A stretch of 64,000 nucleotides of DNA from Bacillus pseudomycoides DSM 12442 (GTDB lineage Bacteria > Bacillota > Bacilli > Bacillales > Bacillaceae_G), in NCBI RefSeq assembly GCF_000161455.1, contig NZ_CM000745.1, positions 1,402,063-1,466,062 of the forward strand, written 5' to 3'. The notes beneath the pieces were generated by a model that ran no database searches, had not been told where the DNA came from, and saw nothing but the letters and a program-made list of their open reading frames with translations. This document shows positions 17,612 to 26,390 of this stretch, piece after piece; the first letter of the stretch is position 1; each line of letters opens with the position of its first letter. A program made the position numbers and the translations under genes.

Positions 17612-18244
17612 ATGCAATATCCAGATTCATTAGTACTGCATGTGAAAAAACTTAGTGCTCCCTATCCATTAGAAGGTTTTTTATGTGGACAAGGTCCTGA
17701 AAAGCCGAAACTAATGCTTGTTGGAGAAGCGCCAGGAGAAACAGAAATTCATAATGGCATTCCGTTTAGTGGAAGAGCAGGTAAGGAGTTAATGGGATTT
17801 TTAGAACGTATCGGCCTTACAAGGGAAGAAGTATATATTACGAGCACTGTACGTAGCCGGCCTTATATATGGAGAGAGAAAAGAGAGCGGAGCGGGCAAG
17901 TTGCTCAGAAGAAATATAATCGAACCCCAAATCAGGGAGAAATACTTATACATGCTCCTTTGTTAGATTATGAGATGGAGCACGTGCAAGCACCGGTTAT
18001 TGTCACACTTGGAAATATTGCATTAAAGCGTTTAGTGGGACCAGATAAAAAAATTACTGATGTTCATGGACAATTATTGCAGCAGCCAGTACGAAGACTA
18101 AAAAATAATCAAAGTACAGATTTTATATGGACCGAGAAGATATATAATATTTTTCCGACATTTCATCCAGCATCAATTTTTTATAATAGAGGCTTGTTGG
18201 ATTTGATTTATGAGGATTTAGAAAAATTAGGGAAGTATATATAG
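17612..18244 (+). CDS. uracil-DNA glycosylase superfamily protein (family 4-like)
   Basis: About 210 residues. GEAPGETEIHNGIPFSGRAGKEL is the active-site motif of family 4-type UDGs and FPTFHPASI is the distal His loop. The iron-sulfur cysteines of classical family 4 enzymes are not visible: only one Cys (FLCGQG) remains, and the usual RP-preceding Cys reads STVRSRP. It probably excises uracil from DNA, but a different specificity is possible. Start 17612 is favoured by AAGGTGAT; 17597 (GTG) and 17606 are alternatives. Confidence 0.78.
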   Translation: MQYPDSLVLHVKKLSAPYPLEGFLCGQGPEKPKLMLVGEAPGETEIHNGIPFSGRAGKELMGFLERIGLTREEVYITSTVRSRPYIWREKRERSGQVAQKKYNRTPNQGEILIHAPLLDYEMEHVQAPVIVTLGNIALKRLVGPDKKITDVHGQLLQQPVRRLKNNQSTDFIWTEKIYNIFPTFHPASIFYNRGLLDLIYEDLEKLGKYI

Positions 18245-18268
18245 TAGAAGTTTTCTTTATAGGGGTTT

Positions 18269-18310
18269 ACAACTTAAAAAGCTATCGGGTTCGATAGCTT
18301 TTTAAGTTGT
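18269..18310. terminator. bidirectional terminator between convergent genes
   Basis: A near-perfect palindrome ACAACTTAAAAAGCTATCG / CGATAGCTTTTTAAGTTGT with T-runs on both strands, between the glycosylase gene and the YitT gene. Confidence 0.88.
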
Positions 18311-18349
18311 GTATTTGGAAAGTGTAGTAATGTTAGAGATCTAGCATGT

Positions 18350-19231
18350 TTAATTATGTAATGGATTTTTATTTTCGTCTAATGTAAAGCCTTCACCAAC
18401 TACATCGTGTACATCACTTACTGCAACAAATGCATGAGGATCTACTGAAGTAATAATATTCTTTAGTTTTACGATTTCATTTTTTGCCACAACACAATAA
18501 AGTACGTTTCGCTCAATCTTTGTATAAGAGCCAACTGCTTTTAAAAAGGTTGCCCCGCGCTCCATCTCGGATAAAATCTTGGCAGCAATTTCGTCGTTTT
18601 TATCTGAAATAATGGTTGCTCCTTTTGCTGCATATGCTCCTTCTTGCATAAAGTCAATGACTTTTGCTCCGATAAAGACCGCAACTAACGTATACATGCC
18701 CTCGCGATAAGATAGATATGTAAGAATGGAGATGACAATGACAACAGCGTCAAACATAAACATTGTTTTTCCCATGCTCCAGCCAACATATTTATGAGCT
18801 AATCGAGCAATAATATCGACGCCACCCGTTGTTCCACCGTATTTGAATATAATTCCGAGACCAATCCCAATAAATGCTCCAGCGAACAGGGCTGCTAATG
18901 TCATATCATTTTGCAAATTTAAATGTAAATTTAATGATTCGTAGCGCTGAAAAATCCATAGAAATAAGGAGACGCTAAATGTTCCGATTAATGTGTATAA
19001 GAAAGTTGTTCGGCCGAGTAATTTCCAACCGACAAAAAAGAGAGGGATGTTTAAGATTAAGTTTGTATAAGATGGATCAAGCGAAAAGAGAAAATAAAGC
19101 AATAACGTAATTCCTGTAAAGCCACCTTCTGCTAAGTGATTTTCAATATTAATATTTACGATGCCAAAAGAGAAGATAGCGGAACCAATCAAAATAAATA
19201 TAATGTTTCGAATCTTTAAGTTGGTTTTCAT
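18350..19231 (-). CDS. ypjC: YitT family membrane protein (YpjC-like)
   Basis: 293 residues: five or so transmembrane helices in the N-terminal two-thirds (DUF161/YitT), with GGTTGGVDIIARL, then a soluble C-terminal DUF2179 domain (about 210-290, ending VVGEGFTLDEN). The family is widespread and possibly a transporter, but its substrate is unproven. The upstream AGGGGG (reverse strand) is its RBS. Its place beside ypjD matches Bacillus YpjC. Confidence 0.85.
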   Translation of the reverse strand: MKTNLKIRNIIFILIGSAIFSFGIVNINIENHLAEGGFTGITLLLYFLFSLDPSYTNLILNIPLFFVGWKLLGRTTFLYTLIGTFSVSLFLWIFQRYESLNLHLNLQNDMTLAALFAGAFIGIGLGIIFKYGGTTGGVDIIARLAHKYVGWSMGKTMFMFDAVVIVISILTYLSYREGMYTLVAVFIGAKVIDFMQEGAYAAKGATIISDKNDEIAAKILSEMERGATFLKAVGSYTKIERNVLYCVVAKNEIVKLKNIITSVDPHAFVAVSDVHDVVGEGFTLDENKNPLHN

Positions 19232-19342
19232 GTAGCAAGCCCCCTAATATGTAATTGTTACTTCGCTCCGTTGAAATAGCTAATGACGAAGAAAAACGAT
19301 AAGAATAGTAAGTCATTTATATGATTGTAATTGGTAAGAGGT

Positions 19343-19506
19343 AACCTTTTACAAGAAGAACATTTGCAAAAGAAAGTTTCACTTTACCCCGCACTAACGG
19401 TTGGTAAGGAGTAAGGCGAGAAGAAAAGACTAACCAACCGTAAGAGCCCGATTGGTTCAACTAATCTTTTGCAAGAAGAACATTTGTAAAAGAAAGTTTC
19501 ACTTTA
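19343..19506 (+). repeat. bcr1-like compound repeat with 44-bp direct repeats
   Basis: A 44-base segment (19343-19386, ending AAAGAAAGTTTCACTTTA) recurs at 19463-19506 with only a few differences. Between them lie CCCCGCACTAACGG, an ACGGTTGGT / ACCAACCGT inverted pair, and AGCCCGATTGGTTCAACTAAT, the last two typical of the bcr1-like element also seen at 63848. No gene is seen in the 19232-19615 gap. Confidence 0.65.
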
Positions 19507-19615
19507 TTATAGTCTATCCAAAAATACGTGGCAAATAGGGACGAAAGAGGAATAATATTTGTCAAATCGCCATGAATTGGCTAACATGAAAGAGGAAGGA
19601 TTAGAGGTGAACAAC

Positions 19616-19957
19616 ATGGAACAAAAAACGATGAAAGATATGCAGAAAGAAGTAGATGCATATATTAGTCAATTTAAAGAAGGTTATTTCAGTCCGCTTG
19701 CAATGATGGCTCGTTTGACAGAAGAAATGGGTGAACTTGCAAGGGAAGTGAACCACTATTACGGTGAGAAGCCGAAGAAAACGACTGAAAAAGAACGAAC
19801 AATTGAAGAAGAACTTGGAGATGTATTATTTGTTATGATCTGCATGGCAAATAGCTTACATATTGATTTAGAAACAGCACATAACATTGTAATGGATAAA
19901 TTTAATACACGTGATAAAGATCGCTGGACACGTATTGAAGAGGGAGAGAAAGAATAA
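19616..19957 (+). CDS. ypjD: MazG-like nucleotide pyrophosphohydrolase YpjD
   Basis: 113 residues. The MazG metal-binding pattern is visible: LTEEMGELAREVNH and, further on, EEELGDVLFVMICMAN. It hydrolyses NTPs or modified nucleotides to NMP and PPi as house-cleaning. ATG 19616 follows AGAGGTGA; the upstream frame is unlikely to be coding. The stop codon overlaps the dapB ATG by one base, so the two are translationally coupled. Confidence 0.9.
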   Translation: MEQKTMKDMQKEVDAYISQFKEGYFSPLAMMARLTEEMGELAREVNHYYGEKPKKTTEKERTIEEELGDVLFVMICMANSLHIDLETAHNIVMDKFNTRDKDRWTRIEEGEKE

Positions 19958-20757
19958 TGAAAGATATTAAAGTGATTATTGCTGGACCAAGAGGACGTAT
20001 GGGACACGAAGCGGTACTTCTAATGGAAAGAACACCACATTTTCAATTAGTAGCAGCAGTTGATTATAAGCATGGTGGTGAAATGATTTCAAATCTTCCT
20101 GGAATGCCTACATTACATGCACCAATCTATGCGGATTTACATACTTGTTTAAATGAAGTAGAAGCGGATGTATTGCTAGATTTAACGACACCAGAAGTCG
20201 GCAAAGAACATGTTACACTCGCTGTTGAACATGGTCTTCGTTCCGTTATTGGTACGACAGGGTTTACAGAAGAAGAACTTCAGCATTTAACAGACACTGC
20301 GAAAGAAAAACAGGTAGGTACTATTATTGCTCCAAACTTTGCAATTGGTGCAATACTTATGATGAAGTTTTCTCAAATGGCAGCGAAATATTTCCAAGAT
20401 GTTGAAGTGATTGAACTACATCATGATCAAAAATTAGATGCACCATCAGGTACAGCTGTAAAAACGGTAGATTTAATTCGTCAAAATCGTGAACCAAAAC
20501 AACAAGGTCATCCAAATGAAACAGAACAATTAAAAGGAGCACGTGGTGCAAATGTAGATGGTATTCATATTCATAGCGTGCGTTTACCAGGGCTTATTGC
20601 GCATCAAGAAGTATTGTTTGGCGGAGACGGACAAATGTTAACAGTTCGTCATGATTCATTCAACAGAGCATCATTTATGTCTGGAGTAAAATTAGCTATT
20701 GAAACAGTAATGAATCTTGACCATCTTGTATATGGATTAGAGAAGATCATCGATTAA
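19957..20757 (+). CDS. dapB: 4-hydroxy-tetrahydrodipicolinate reductase
   Basis: 266 residues. N-terminal nucleotide-binding IAGPRGRMGHEAV, the ATTGFT-like VIGTTGFTEEEL, and the family signature ELHHDQKLDAPSGTA with catalytic His and Lys. It reduces HTPA to tetrahydrodipicolinate in lysine, cell-wall DAP and, through dipicolinate, spore synthesis. Second gene of the ypjD-birA cluster. Confidence 0.96.
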   Translation: MKDIKVIIAGPRGRMGHEAVLLMERTPHFQLVAAVDYKHGGEMISNLPGMPTLHAPIYADLHTCLNEVEADVLLDLTTPEVGKEHVTLAVEHGLRSVIGTTGFTEEELQHLTDTAKEKQVGTIIAPNFAIGAILMMKFSQMAAKYFQDVEVIELHHDQKLDAPSGTAVKTVDLIRQNREPKQQGHPNETEQLKGARGANVDGIHIHSVRLPGLIAHQEVLFGGDGQMLTVRHDSFNRASFMSGVKLAIETVMNLDHLVYGLEKIID

Positions 20758-20771
20758 AGGGGGGAAGACGG

Positions 20772-21167
20772 ATGAAGATTGCCTTAATTGCACATGACAA
20801 AAAGAAAGATGATATAGTTTCGTTTGCATACGCATATAAACCAATTTTTGAACAACATGAACTTTTTGCTACGGGAACAACAGGCCTTCGCATTATGGAA
20901 GCGACAGGACTTACAGTCACAAGATATCAATCTGGTCCTCTTGGCGGCGATCAAGAAATTGGTGCAATGATTGCAAAAAACGATTTAGACATGGTGATTT
21001 TCTTTCGGGACCCGCTAACAGCACAACCACATGAGCCAGATGTAAATGCATTGCTTCGTTTATGTGATGTGTATGCGATTCCGCTTGCAACGAATATGGC
21101 AAGTGCTGAGATGTTAATGCATGCATTAGAACGAGGAGATTTAGACTACCGAAAGTTACGAAAATGA
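20772..21167 (+). CDS. mgsA: methylglyoxal synthase
   Basis: 131 residues, family length. ALIAHDKKKDD, ATGTTG and GPLGGDQEIGAMI form the phosphate-binding and catalytic loop, and FFRDPL follows. It converts dihydroxyacetone phosphate to methylglyoxal. Strong RBS AAAGGGGGGAAG. Location between dapB and bshB1 is conserved in Bacillus; bacillithiol made by the next genes helps detoxify its product. Confidence 0.95.
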   Translation: MKIALIAHDKKKDDIVSFAYAYKPIFEQHELFATGTTGLRIMEATGLTVTRYQSGPLGGDQEIGAMIAKNDLDMVIFFRDPLTAQPHEPDVNALLRLCDVYAIPLATNMASAEMLMHALERGDLDYRKLRK

Positions 21168-21178
21168 GGGAACAAATT

Positions 21179-21883
21179 ATGAGAGGATTACATATATTAG
21201 CGTTTGGTGCCCATGCCGATGATGTTGAAATCGGCATGGCTGGCACTATTGCCAAATATACAAAACAAGGATATGAAGTTGGCATTTGTGATTTGACAGA
21301 AGCCGATTTATCCTCAAATGGGACGGTTGAACTAAGAAAAGAAGAAGCACAAGAAGCCGCTCGTATCATGGGAGTGACAGAGCGAATCAATTTAGCAATG
21401 CCAGACCGCGGTCTGTATATGAAAGAAGAATATATAAGAGAAATCGTAAAAATTATTCGGACATATAAGCCAACGCTTATTTTTGCACCATACTATGAAG
21501 ATCGCCACCCAGACCATGCGAATTGTGCGAAACTCGTGGAAGAAGCTGTGTTTTCAGCAGGTGTTCGTAAATATATGCCAGAAATGTCACCACATCGCGT
21601 ACAATCTTTTTATTATTATATGATTAATGGTTTTCATAAACCGAATTTCTGCATTGATATTAGCGAACATCTTTCTGAAAAGATAGCCGCGTTAGAAGCC
21701 TATGAAAGCCAATTTACAGCAGGAAGTGATGGTGTGAAGACACCTTTAACAGAAGGTTATGTCGAAACAGTAATCGCTCGTGAGAAAATGTTTGGAAAAG
21801 AAGTTGGAGTTATGTATGCTGAAGGATTTATGAGTAAAAAGCCAGTTTTATTACATGCTGATTTAATAGGGGGATGTAAATGA
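21179..21883 (+). CDS. bshB1: bacillithiol biosynthesis deacetylase BshB1
   Basis: 234 residues. The LmbE-type zinc site is AHADDVEIG near the N-terminus with HPDHANC further on. It deacetylates GlcNAc-malate to GlcN-malate, step two of bacillithiol synthesis. ATG 21179 is better placed after GAGGGAAC than the in-frame ATG 21164 that overlaps mgsA. Its end overlaps bshA by four bases (ATGA). Confidence 0.94.
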   Translation: MRGLHILAFGAHADDVEIGMAGTIAKYTKQGYEVGICDLTEADLSSNGTVELRKEEAQEAARIMGVTERINLAMPDRGLYMKEEYIREIVKIIRTYKPTLIFAPYYEDRHPDHANCAKLVEEAVFSAGVRKYMPEMSPHRVQSFYYYMINGFHKPNFCIDISEHLSEKIAALEAYESQFTAGSDGVKTPLTEGYVETVIAREKMFGKEVGVMYAEGFMSKKPVLLHADLIGGCK

Positions 21884-23025
21884 AATTGAAAATAGGTATA
21901 ACATGTTATCCTTCTGTTGGTGGTTCTGGGGTTGTAGGAACTGAATTAGGAAAACAATTGGCTGAACGAGGTCATGAAATTCACTTCATTACCTCTGGAG
22001 TTCCATTCCGATTAAATAAAGTATATCCAAACATTTATTTTCATGAAGTAACGGTAAATCAATATTCTGTCTTTCAATATCCACCTTACGATTTAGCATT
22101 AGCAAGTAAAATGGCAGAGGTTGCACAGAGAGAAAACTTGGATGTTTTACATGTACACTATGCAATACCACATGCAATTTGTGCATACTTAGCAAAGCAA
22201 ATGATTGGAGACGATATTAAAATCGTTACGACGTTACATGGAACTGATATTACTGTACTTGGTTCAGATCCTTCTCTAAATAATTTAATACGGTTTGGTA
22301 TTGAGCAATCTGATGTTGTTACAGCTGTATCCCACTCGTTAATTCAAGAAACACATGAGCTTGTAAAGCCAAATAAAGAAATTCAGACTGTATATAATTT
22401 TATTGATGAGCGTGTCTATTTTAAGAGAGATATGTCCCAACTAAAAAAAGAGTATGGCATACGTGAAGATGAAAAGGTATTAATTCATATTTCGAATTTT
22501 CGCAAGGTCAAGCGTGCACAAGATGTTGTCCAGTCATTTGCTAAAATTGTAAAAGAAGTGGCAGCGAAATTATTACTTGTTGGTGATGGGCCAGAATTTT
22601 GTACAATTTTACAGTTGGTGAAAAGCTTACATATTGAAGAACATGTTTTGTTTTTAGGAAAACAGGATAATGTTGCTGAGCTTCTTGCAATGAGCGATTT
22701 AATGTTGCTTTTATCAGAAAAAGAAAGCTTTGGCCTCGTTTTACTAGAAGCAATGGCGTGTGGTGTGCCATGTATTGGTACGCGTGTTGGAGGTATTCCA
22801 GAAGTTATTCAACATGGTGAAACGGGATATATATGTGAAGTTGGAGATATCAAAGGTATAGCTAAGCAAGCGATACAATTGCTTAAAAACGACGATCTCC
22901 ATCAAAATATGGCACAGCGCGCCATAGAAGCTGTATATGAGCAATTTCGTTCAGAAAATATTGTTTCACAATATGAGGCAATTTATTATGACATACTAAG
23001 GGATGACAAAAATGAAACGATTTAA
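21880..23025 (+). CDS. bshA: GlcNAc-malate glycosyltransferase BshA
   Basis: 381 residues, GT4 fold. N-terminal GITCYPSVGGSGVVGTELG, acceptor region HVHYAIPHA, central SNFRKVKRAQDV, and donor-binding EKESFGLVLLEAMACGVP. It joins GlcNAc from UDP-GlcNAc to malate, the first step of bacillithiol synthesis. It overlaps bshB1 upstream and its 3' end overlaps the cca start region, consistent with a tight operon. Confidence 0.95.
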   Translation: MKLKIGITCYPSVGGSGVVGTELGKQLAERGHEIHFITSGVPFRLNKVYPNIYFHEVTVNQYSVFQYPPYDLALASKMAEVAQRENLDVLHVHYAIPHAICAYLAKQMIGDDIKIVTTLHGTDITVLGSDPSLNNLIRFGIEQSDVVTAVSHSLIQETHELVKPNKEIQTVYNFIDERVYFKRDMSQLKKEYGIREDEKVLIHISNFRKVKRAQDVVQSFAKIVKEVAAKLLLVGDGPEFCTILQLVKSLHIEEHVLFLGKQDNVAELLAMSDLMLLLSEKESFGLVLLEAMACGVPCIGTRVGGIPEVIQHGETGYICEVGDIKGIAKQAIQLLKNDDLHQNMAQRAIEAVYEQFRSENIVSQYEAIYYDILRDDKNETI

Positions 23026-24205
23026 ACAAGCTGGAGCAATTATTGAGACATTGAAACAACATGGGCATGAAGCATATTTTGTTGGGGGAAGTGTGCGTGA
23101 TTTTATTATCAATAGACCAATTGGTGATATTGATATCGCAACATCAGCTCTTCCAGAAGAAGTGATGCATTTATTCCCAAGACATGTCCCTGTTGGGCTT
23201 GAACATGGTACGGTTATTGTTGTTCAAGAAGGTATTCCGTATGAAGTGACAACATTTCGAACGGAGAGTGATTATGAAGATTTTCGCAGACCAAGTAGTG
23301 TTCAGTTTGTTCGTTCATTAGAAGAAGATTTAAAACGACGAGATTTTACTATGAATGCGATTGCGATGAATGAAGAAGGAAACATCATTGATTTGTTTGC
23401 GGGGCAAGAGGCAATTCGTAAACAAGAAATTGCAACAGTAGGGAATGCTGCGGATCGCTTTCAAGAAGATGCACTACGTATGATGCGGGGTATTCGCTTT
23501 GTTAGTACTTTAGGATTCTTTTTAGAGGAACAAACGAAACGTGCGATTGAGGAGTATGGGCATTTACTGGAACATATAGCGATTGAAAGAATTACAGTTG
23601 AGTTTGAAAAGCTGTTGACGGGTAAATATTGTGTAAATGGGCTTCAACAACTAGTAGAGACGAAACTAGTTACGCATTTACCATATTTACAAATGTCAGA
23701 AGAAAGAATTTTAAAAGCTATGCAATATAACTGGGGTTTTTTTGAAACCGATATCGAGGCGTGGGCATTTTTCTTATATTGTATTGGTGAAGAACATCCA
23801 TCAGTTTTCTTACGTCAATGGAAATTTTCAAACAAAAAAATAAAAGATATTGTAGCTGTTATATTAGCAATCCGCTCTAGAAAAACAAAGTCTTGGGATG
23901 CAGTTTTTCTATACAAGACAGGTTTGCATACTGCTTTAATGGCGGAAAGAGTATATCAAGCTATTATAAAAAAATATGATATATTTTCTGTAAATCAGGT
24001 ACAGTCATTATTTGATTCATTATCCATTCATAATCGTCAGGAAATGAAAGTAAGCGGTAATGATTTGTTAGGTTGGACAGAAAAAACGCCAGGACCATGG
24101 GTGGCAGAAGTGTTGCAAAGAATCGAAGAAGAAATTTTACAAGAACGATTAGAAAATGAGAAAGAGAAAATAAGGGAGTGGCTACAAGGATGCAATCTAC
24201 TATAA
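23012..24205 (+). CDS. cca: CCA tRNA nucleotidyltransferase
   Basis: 397 residues, class II. Catalytic VGGSVRDFIINRPIGDIDIAT with the DxD, then RRDFTMNAIA and the head-neck motif near DRFQEDALRMMRGIRF. It adds or repairs the 3' CCA of tRNA without a template. ATG 23012 follows AAGGGA inside the end of bshA; an ATG at 23003 is in frame but too close to that RBS. It overlaps birA slightly. Confidence 0.95.
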   Translation: MKRFKQAGAIIETLKQHGHEAYFVGGSVRDFIINRPIGDIDIATSALPEEVMHLFPRHVPVGLEHGTVIVVQEGIPYEVTTFRTESDYEDFRRPSSVQFVRSLEEDLKRRDFTMNAIAMNEEGNIIDLFAGQEAIRKQEIATVGNAADRFQEDALRMMRGIRFVSTLGFFLEEQTKRAIEEYGHLLEHIAIERITVEFEKLLTGKYCVNGLQQLVETKLVTHLPYLQMSEERILKAMQYNWGFFETDIEAWAFFLYCIGEEHPSVFLRQWKFSNKKIKDIVAVILAIRSRKTKSWDAVFLYKTGLHTALMAERVYQAIIKKYDIFSVNQVQSLFDSLSIHNRQEMKVSGNDLLGWTEKTPGPWVAEVLQRIEEEILQERLENEKEKIREWLQGCNLL

Positions 24206-25170
24206 GAAAACAATTGCTGCAGATTTTTTCTGCAGCAGATGGCGAGTTTGTATCTGGTCAAACAATTAGTGACAAGCTGGGCTGCTCAAGAACCGCTGTT
24301 TGGAAACATATGGAGGATCTTCGGAGCGAAGGATATGAACTAGAAGCTGTGCGCCGTCTAGGATATCGGATTGCTAGTAAGCCAGATAAAGTAACAGCGA
24401 ATGAAATTCAATTAGGCTTACAGACAGAATTTATAGGGAGAACTGTTTATTTTAAAGAATCTGTAGAGTCTACGCAGCATATTGCAGCAAAACTTGCTTA
24501 TGAAGGGGCGGCGGAGGGAACAATTGTCGTTGCGGAAGAGCAAACAGCAGGACGCGGCCGTTTGAGTAGAAAATGGCACTCACCAAAAGGGACAGGGATT
24601 TGGATGAGTATTATTTTACGTCCAGCTATTCCCGTTCATCATGCTCCTCAGCTTACTTTATTAGCAGCTGTTAGTGTAGCACAAGCAATTGAGAAATGTA
24701 CAAGTGTGAATGTGGGAATTAAATGGCCCAATGATATTTTAATTGAAGGAAAAAAAGCTGTCGGTATTTTAACAGAGATGCAGGCTGACCCAGATAAGAT
24801 TAATGCTGTTATTATGGGAATTGGAATTAATGCAAATCAAGGGCAAGAACATTTTGCAGATGAGATTAAAGAAATTGCAACATCTTTAGCAATTGAATCA
24901 GGAAAACCAATTGTGCGAGCAGAGCTTATGCAACAGATCTTTTTACAAATGGAAAAGTTATATCAAGAATATGTGAAAAATGGTTTTTCGGTTATTAAAC
25001 TTCTTTGGGAAAGTTATGCAATAAGTATTGGAAAAGAAATTACGGCCCGAACGATGAAAGATACGATTACAGGTGTAGCAAAAGGAATTACAGCGGATGG
25101 TGTACTTATGTTAGAAGATGATAAAGGTCAACTTCATCATATTCATTCTGCTGATATAGAAATTAAGTAG
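24190..25170 (+). CDS. birA: biotin-protein ligase and biotin repressor
   Basis: 326 residues. An N-terminal winged helix (residues 1-60, with SDKLGCSRTAVWKHMEDL) binds DNA; the catalytic domain shows the biotinyl-AMP loop AGRGRLSRKWHSPKG and KWPNDILI. It biotinylates acetyl-CoA and pyruvate carboxylases and represses biotin genes. ATG 24190 suits the AAGGGAGTG RBS; it overlaps the end of cca. Last gene of the cluster, followed by a terminator. Confidence 0.95.
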   Translation: MQSTIRKQLLQIFSAADGEFVSGQTISDKLGCSRTAVWKHMEDLRSEGYELEAVRRLGYRIASKPDKVTANEIQLGLQTEFIGRTVYFKESVESTQHIAAKLAYEGAAEGTIVVAEEQTAGRGRLSRKWHSPKGTGIWMSIILRPAIPVHHAPQLTLLAAVSVAQAIEKCTSVNVGIKWPNDILIEGKKAVGILTEMQADPDKINAVIMGIGINANQGQEHFADEIKEIATSLAIESGKPIVRAELMQQIFLQMEKLYQEYVKNGFSVIKLLWESYAISIGKEITARTMKDTITGVAKGITADGVLMLEDDKGQLHHIHSADIEIK

Positions 25171-25171
25171 A

Positions 25172-25202
25172 GAGAAGTTCCTGCTTGGGAGCTTCTTTTT
25201 AT
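25172..25202 (+). terminator. terminator after birA
   Basis: AGAAGTTCC / GGGAGCTTCT stem and a T-run directly after the stop codon. Confidence 0.75.
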
Positions 25203-25336
25203 TTGTACATTGGATGACAGTAAGAATAGAATTGTTTATTGTTATATTCGTTGCTATTCTTGAAATTTCACATACTGTAATAGGAATAGAAAATTATTTT
25301 TTCAAAAAAATGTAGCAATTTTATTTCTTAGTTTGC

Positions 25337-25508
25337 TATAATTAGTTCGAATATGGGCAGTATCTGAGTGAACTGCACCATTATTTCAAGCAATGAAGAA
25401 AAATAATTTGGATTCTGCCTTGATCCAACAACGGACTGGGACAGAGGGATGAATTTTGCCGACTAACACAACCCATCTGCCCTTTTTTGGTCAGATGGGT
25501 TTTTTATA
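25337..25508 (+). promoter_or_regulatory. panB leader with promoter and intrinsic terminator (candidate pan-motif RNA)
   Basis: A TATAAT at 25337-25342 starts a roughly 200-base untranslated leader. It can form a GGCAG / CTGCC-closed structure (about 25354-25422) and ends in a strong hairpin, ACCCATCTG / CAGATGGGT, plus six Ts (25470-25506), only about 45 bases before panB. A terminator placed upstream of the gene implies attenuation. A structured pan RNA motif is known before panB in Firmicutes, so this is the natural candidate, but I could not verify its consensus. Confidence 0.6.
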
Positions 25509-25553
25509 TGATTTCGGCCATCTCCTCTCTCCTGAATAAAGGAGGAGTAGTTT

Positions 25554-26390
25554 TTGAAAACGACAACAGATTTTTTAAAAATGAAAGAGAACGGTGAGCC
25601 GATTACGATGCTTACTGCGTATGATTATCCATCTGCAAAGCTCTCAGAAGAAGCTGAAGTTGATATGATTTTAGTAGGGGATTCCCTTGGAATGGTTGTA
25701 CTTGGATACGATTCTACCATTCCAGTAACGGTAGATGATATGATTCATCATACGAAAGCAGTGCGCCGCGGAGCAAAGGAAACTTTTATTGTAACGGATA
25801 TGCCCTTTATGTCTTACCATGTATCTTTGCAAGAAACGATGCATAATGCGCGCCGCATCGTGCAAGAGAGCGGAGCACATGCAGTGAAAGTAGAAGGAGC
25901 GGATGAGGTAGTATCAATCATTCGCTTCTTAACGAATGCAGGAATTCCTGTTGTATCCCATCTTGGTTTAACACCCCAATCTGTAGGTGTATTAGGTGGC
26001 TATAAAGTGCAAGGAAAAGATGCTGAAAGTGCAAAGAAATTGTTAGAAGATGCTAAGAAATGTGAAGAGGCTGGTGCAATGGCAATCGTTTTAGAATGCG
26101 TACCAATGCAACTAGCAGAGCTTGTATCACAGCAGCTGACGATTCCTACAATAGGTATTGGTGCAGGTAGTAAAGTAGATGGTCAAGTACTTGTTTATCA
26201 TGATCTCATTTCGTATGGAGTGGAGCGTGTTCCGAAATTTGTGAAACAATATACATCAGTTCAAGAAGAAATTGTACGCGGAATTGCGCAATATGTTGCT
26301 GAAGTAAAAGCAGGACAATTTCCAGAAGAACAACATTCATTCACAATGAAAGAGGAAGAATGTGTAGCATTATACGGAGGGAAACAGTGA
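25554..26390 (+). CDS. panB: 3-methyl-2-oxobutanoate hydroxymethyltransferase
   Basis: 278 residues from TTG 25554, set by a perfect AAAGGAGGAG and the family N-terminus. Motifs: MLTAYDYPSAKL, ILVGDSLGMVVLGYDST, VKVEGADEV, IPTIGIGAG. It makes ketopantoate, the first committed step of pantothenate and coenzyme A synthesis. Overlaps panC by one base; transcription probably passes the leader terminator only when pantothenate is needed (inference). Confidence 0.96.
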   Translation: MKTTTDFLKMKENGEPITMLTAYDYPSAKLSEEAEVDMILVGDSLGMVVLGYDSTIPVTVDDMIHHTKAVRRGAKETFIVTDMPFMSYHVSLQETMHNARRIVQESGAHAVKVEGADEVVSIIRFLTNAGIPVVSHLGLTPQSVGVLGGYKVQGKDAESAKKLLEDAKKCEEAGAMAIVLECVPMQLAELVSQQLTIPTIGIGAGSKVDGQVLVYHDLISYGVERVPKFVKQYTSVQEEIVRGIAQYVAEVKAGQFPEEQHSFTMKEEECVALYGGKQ

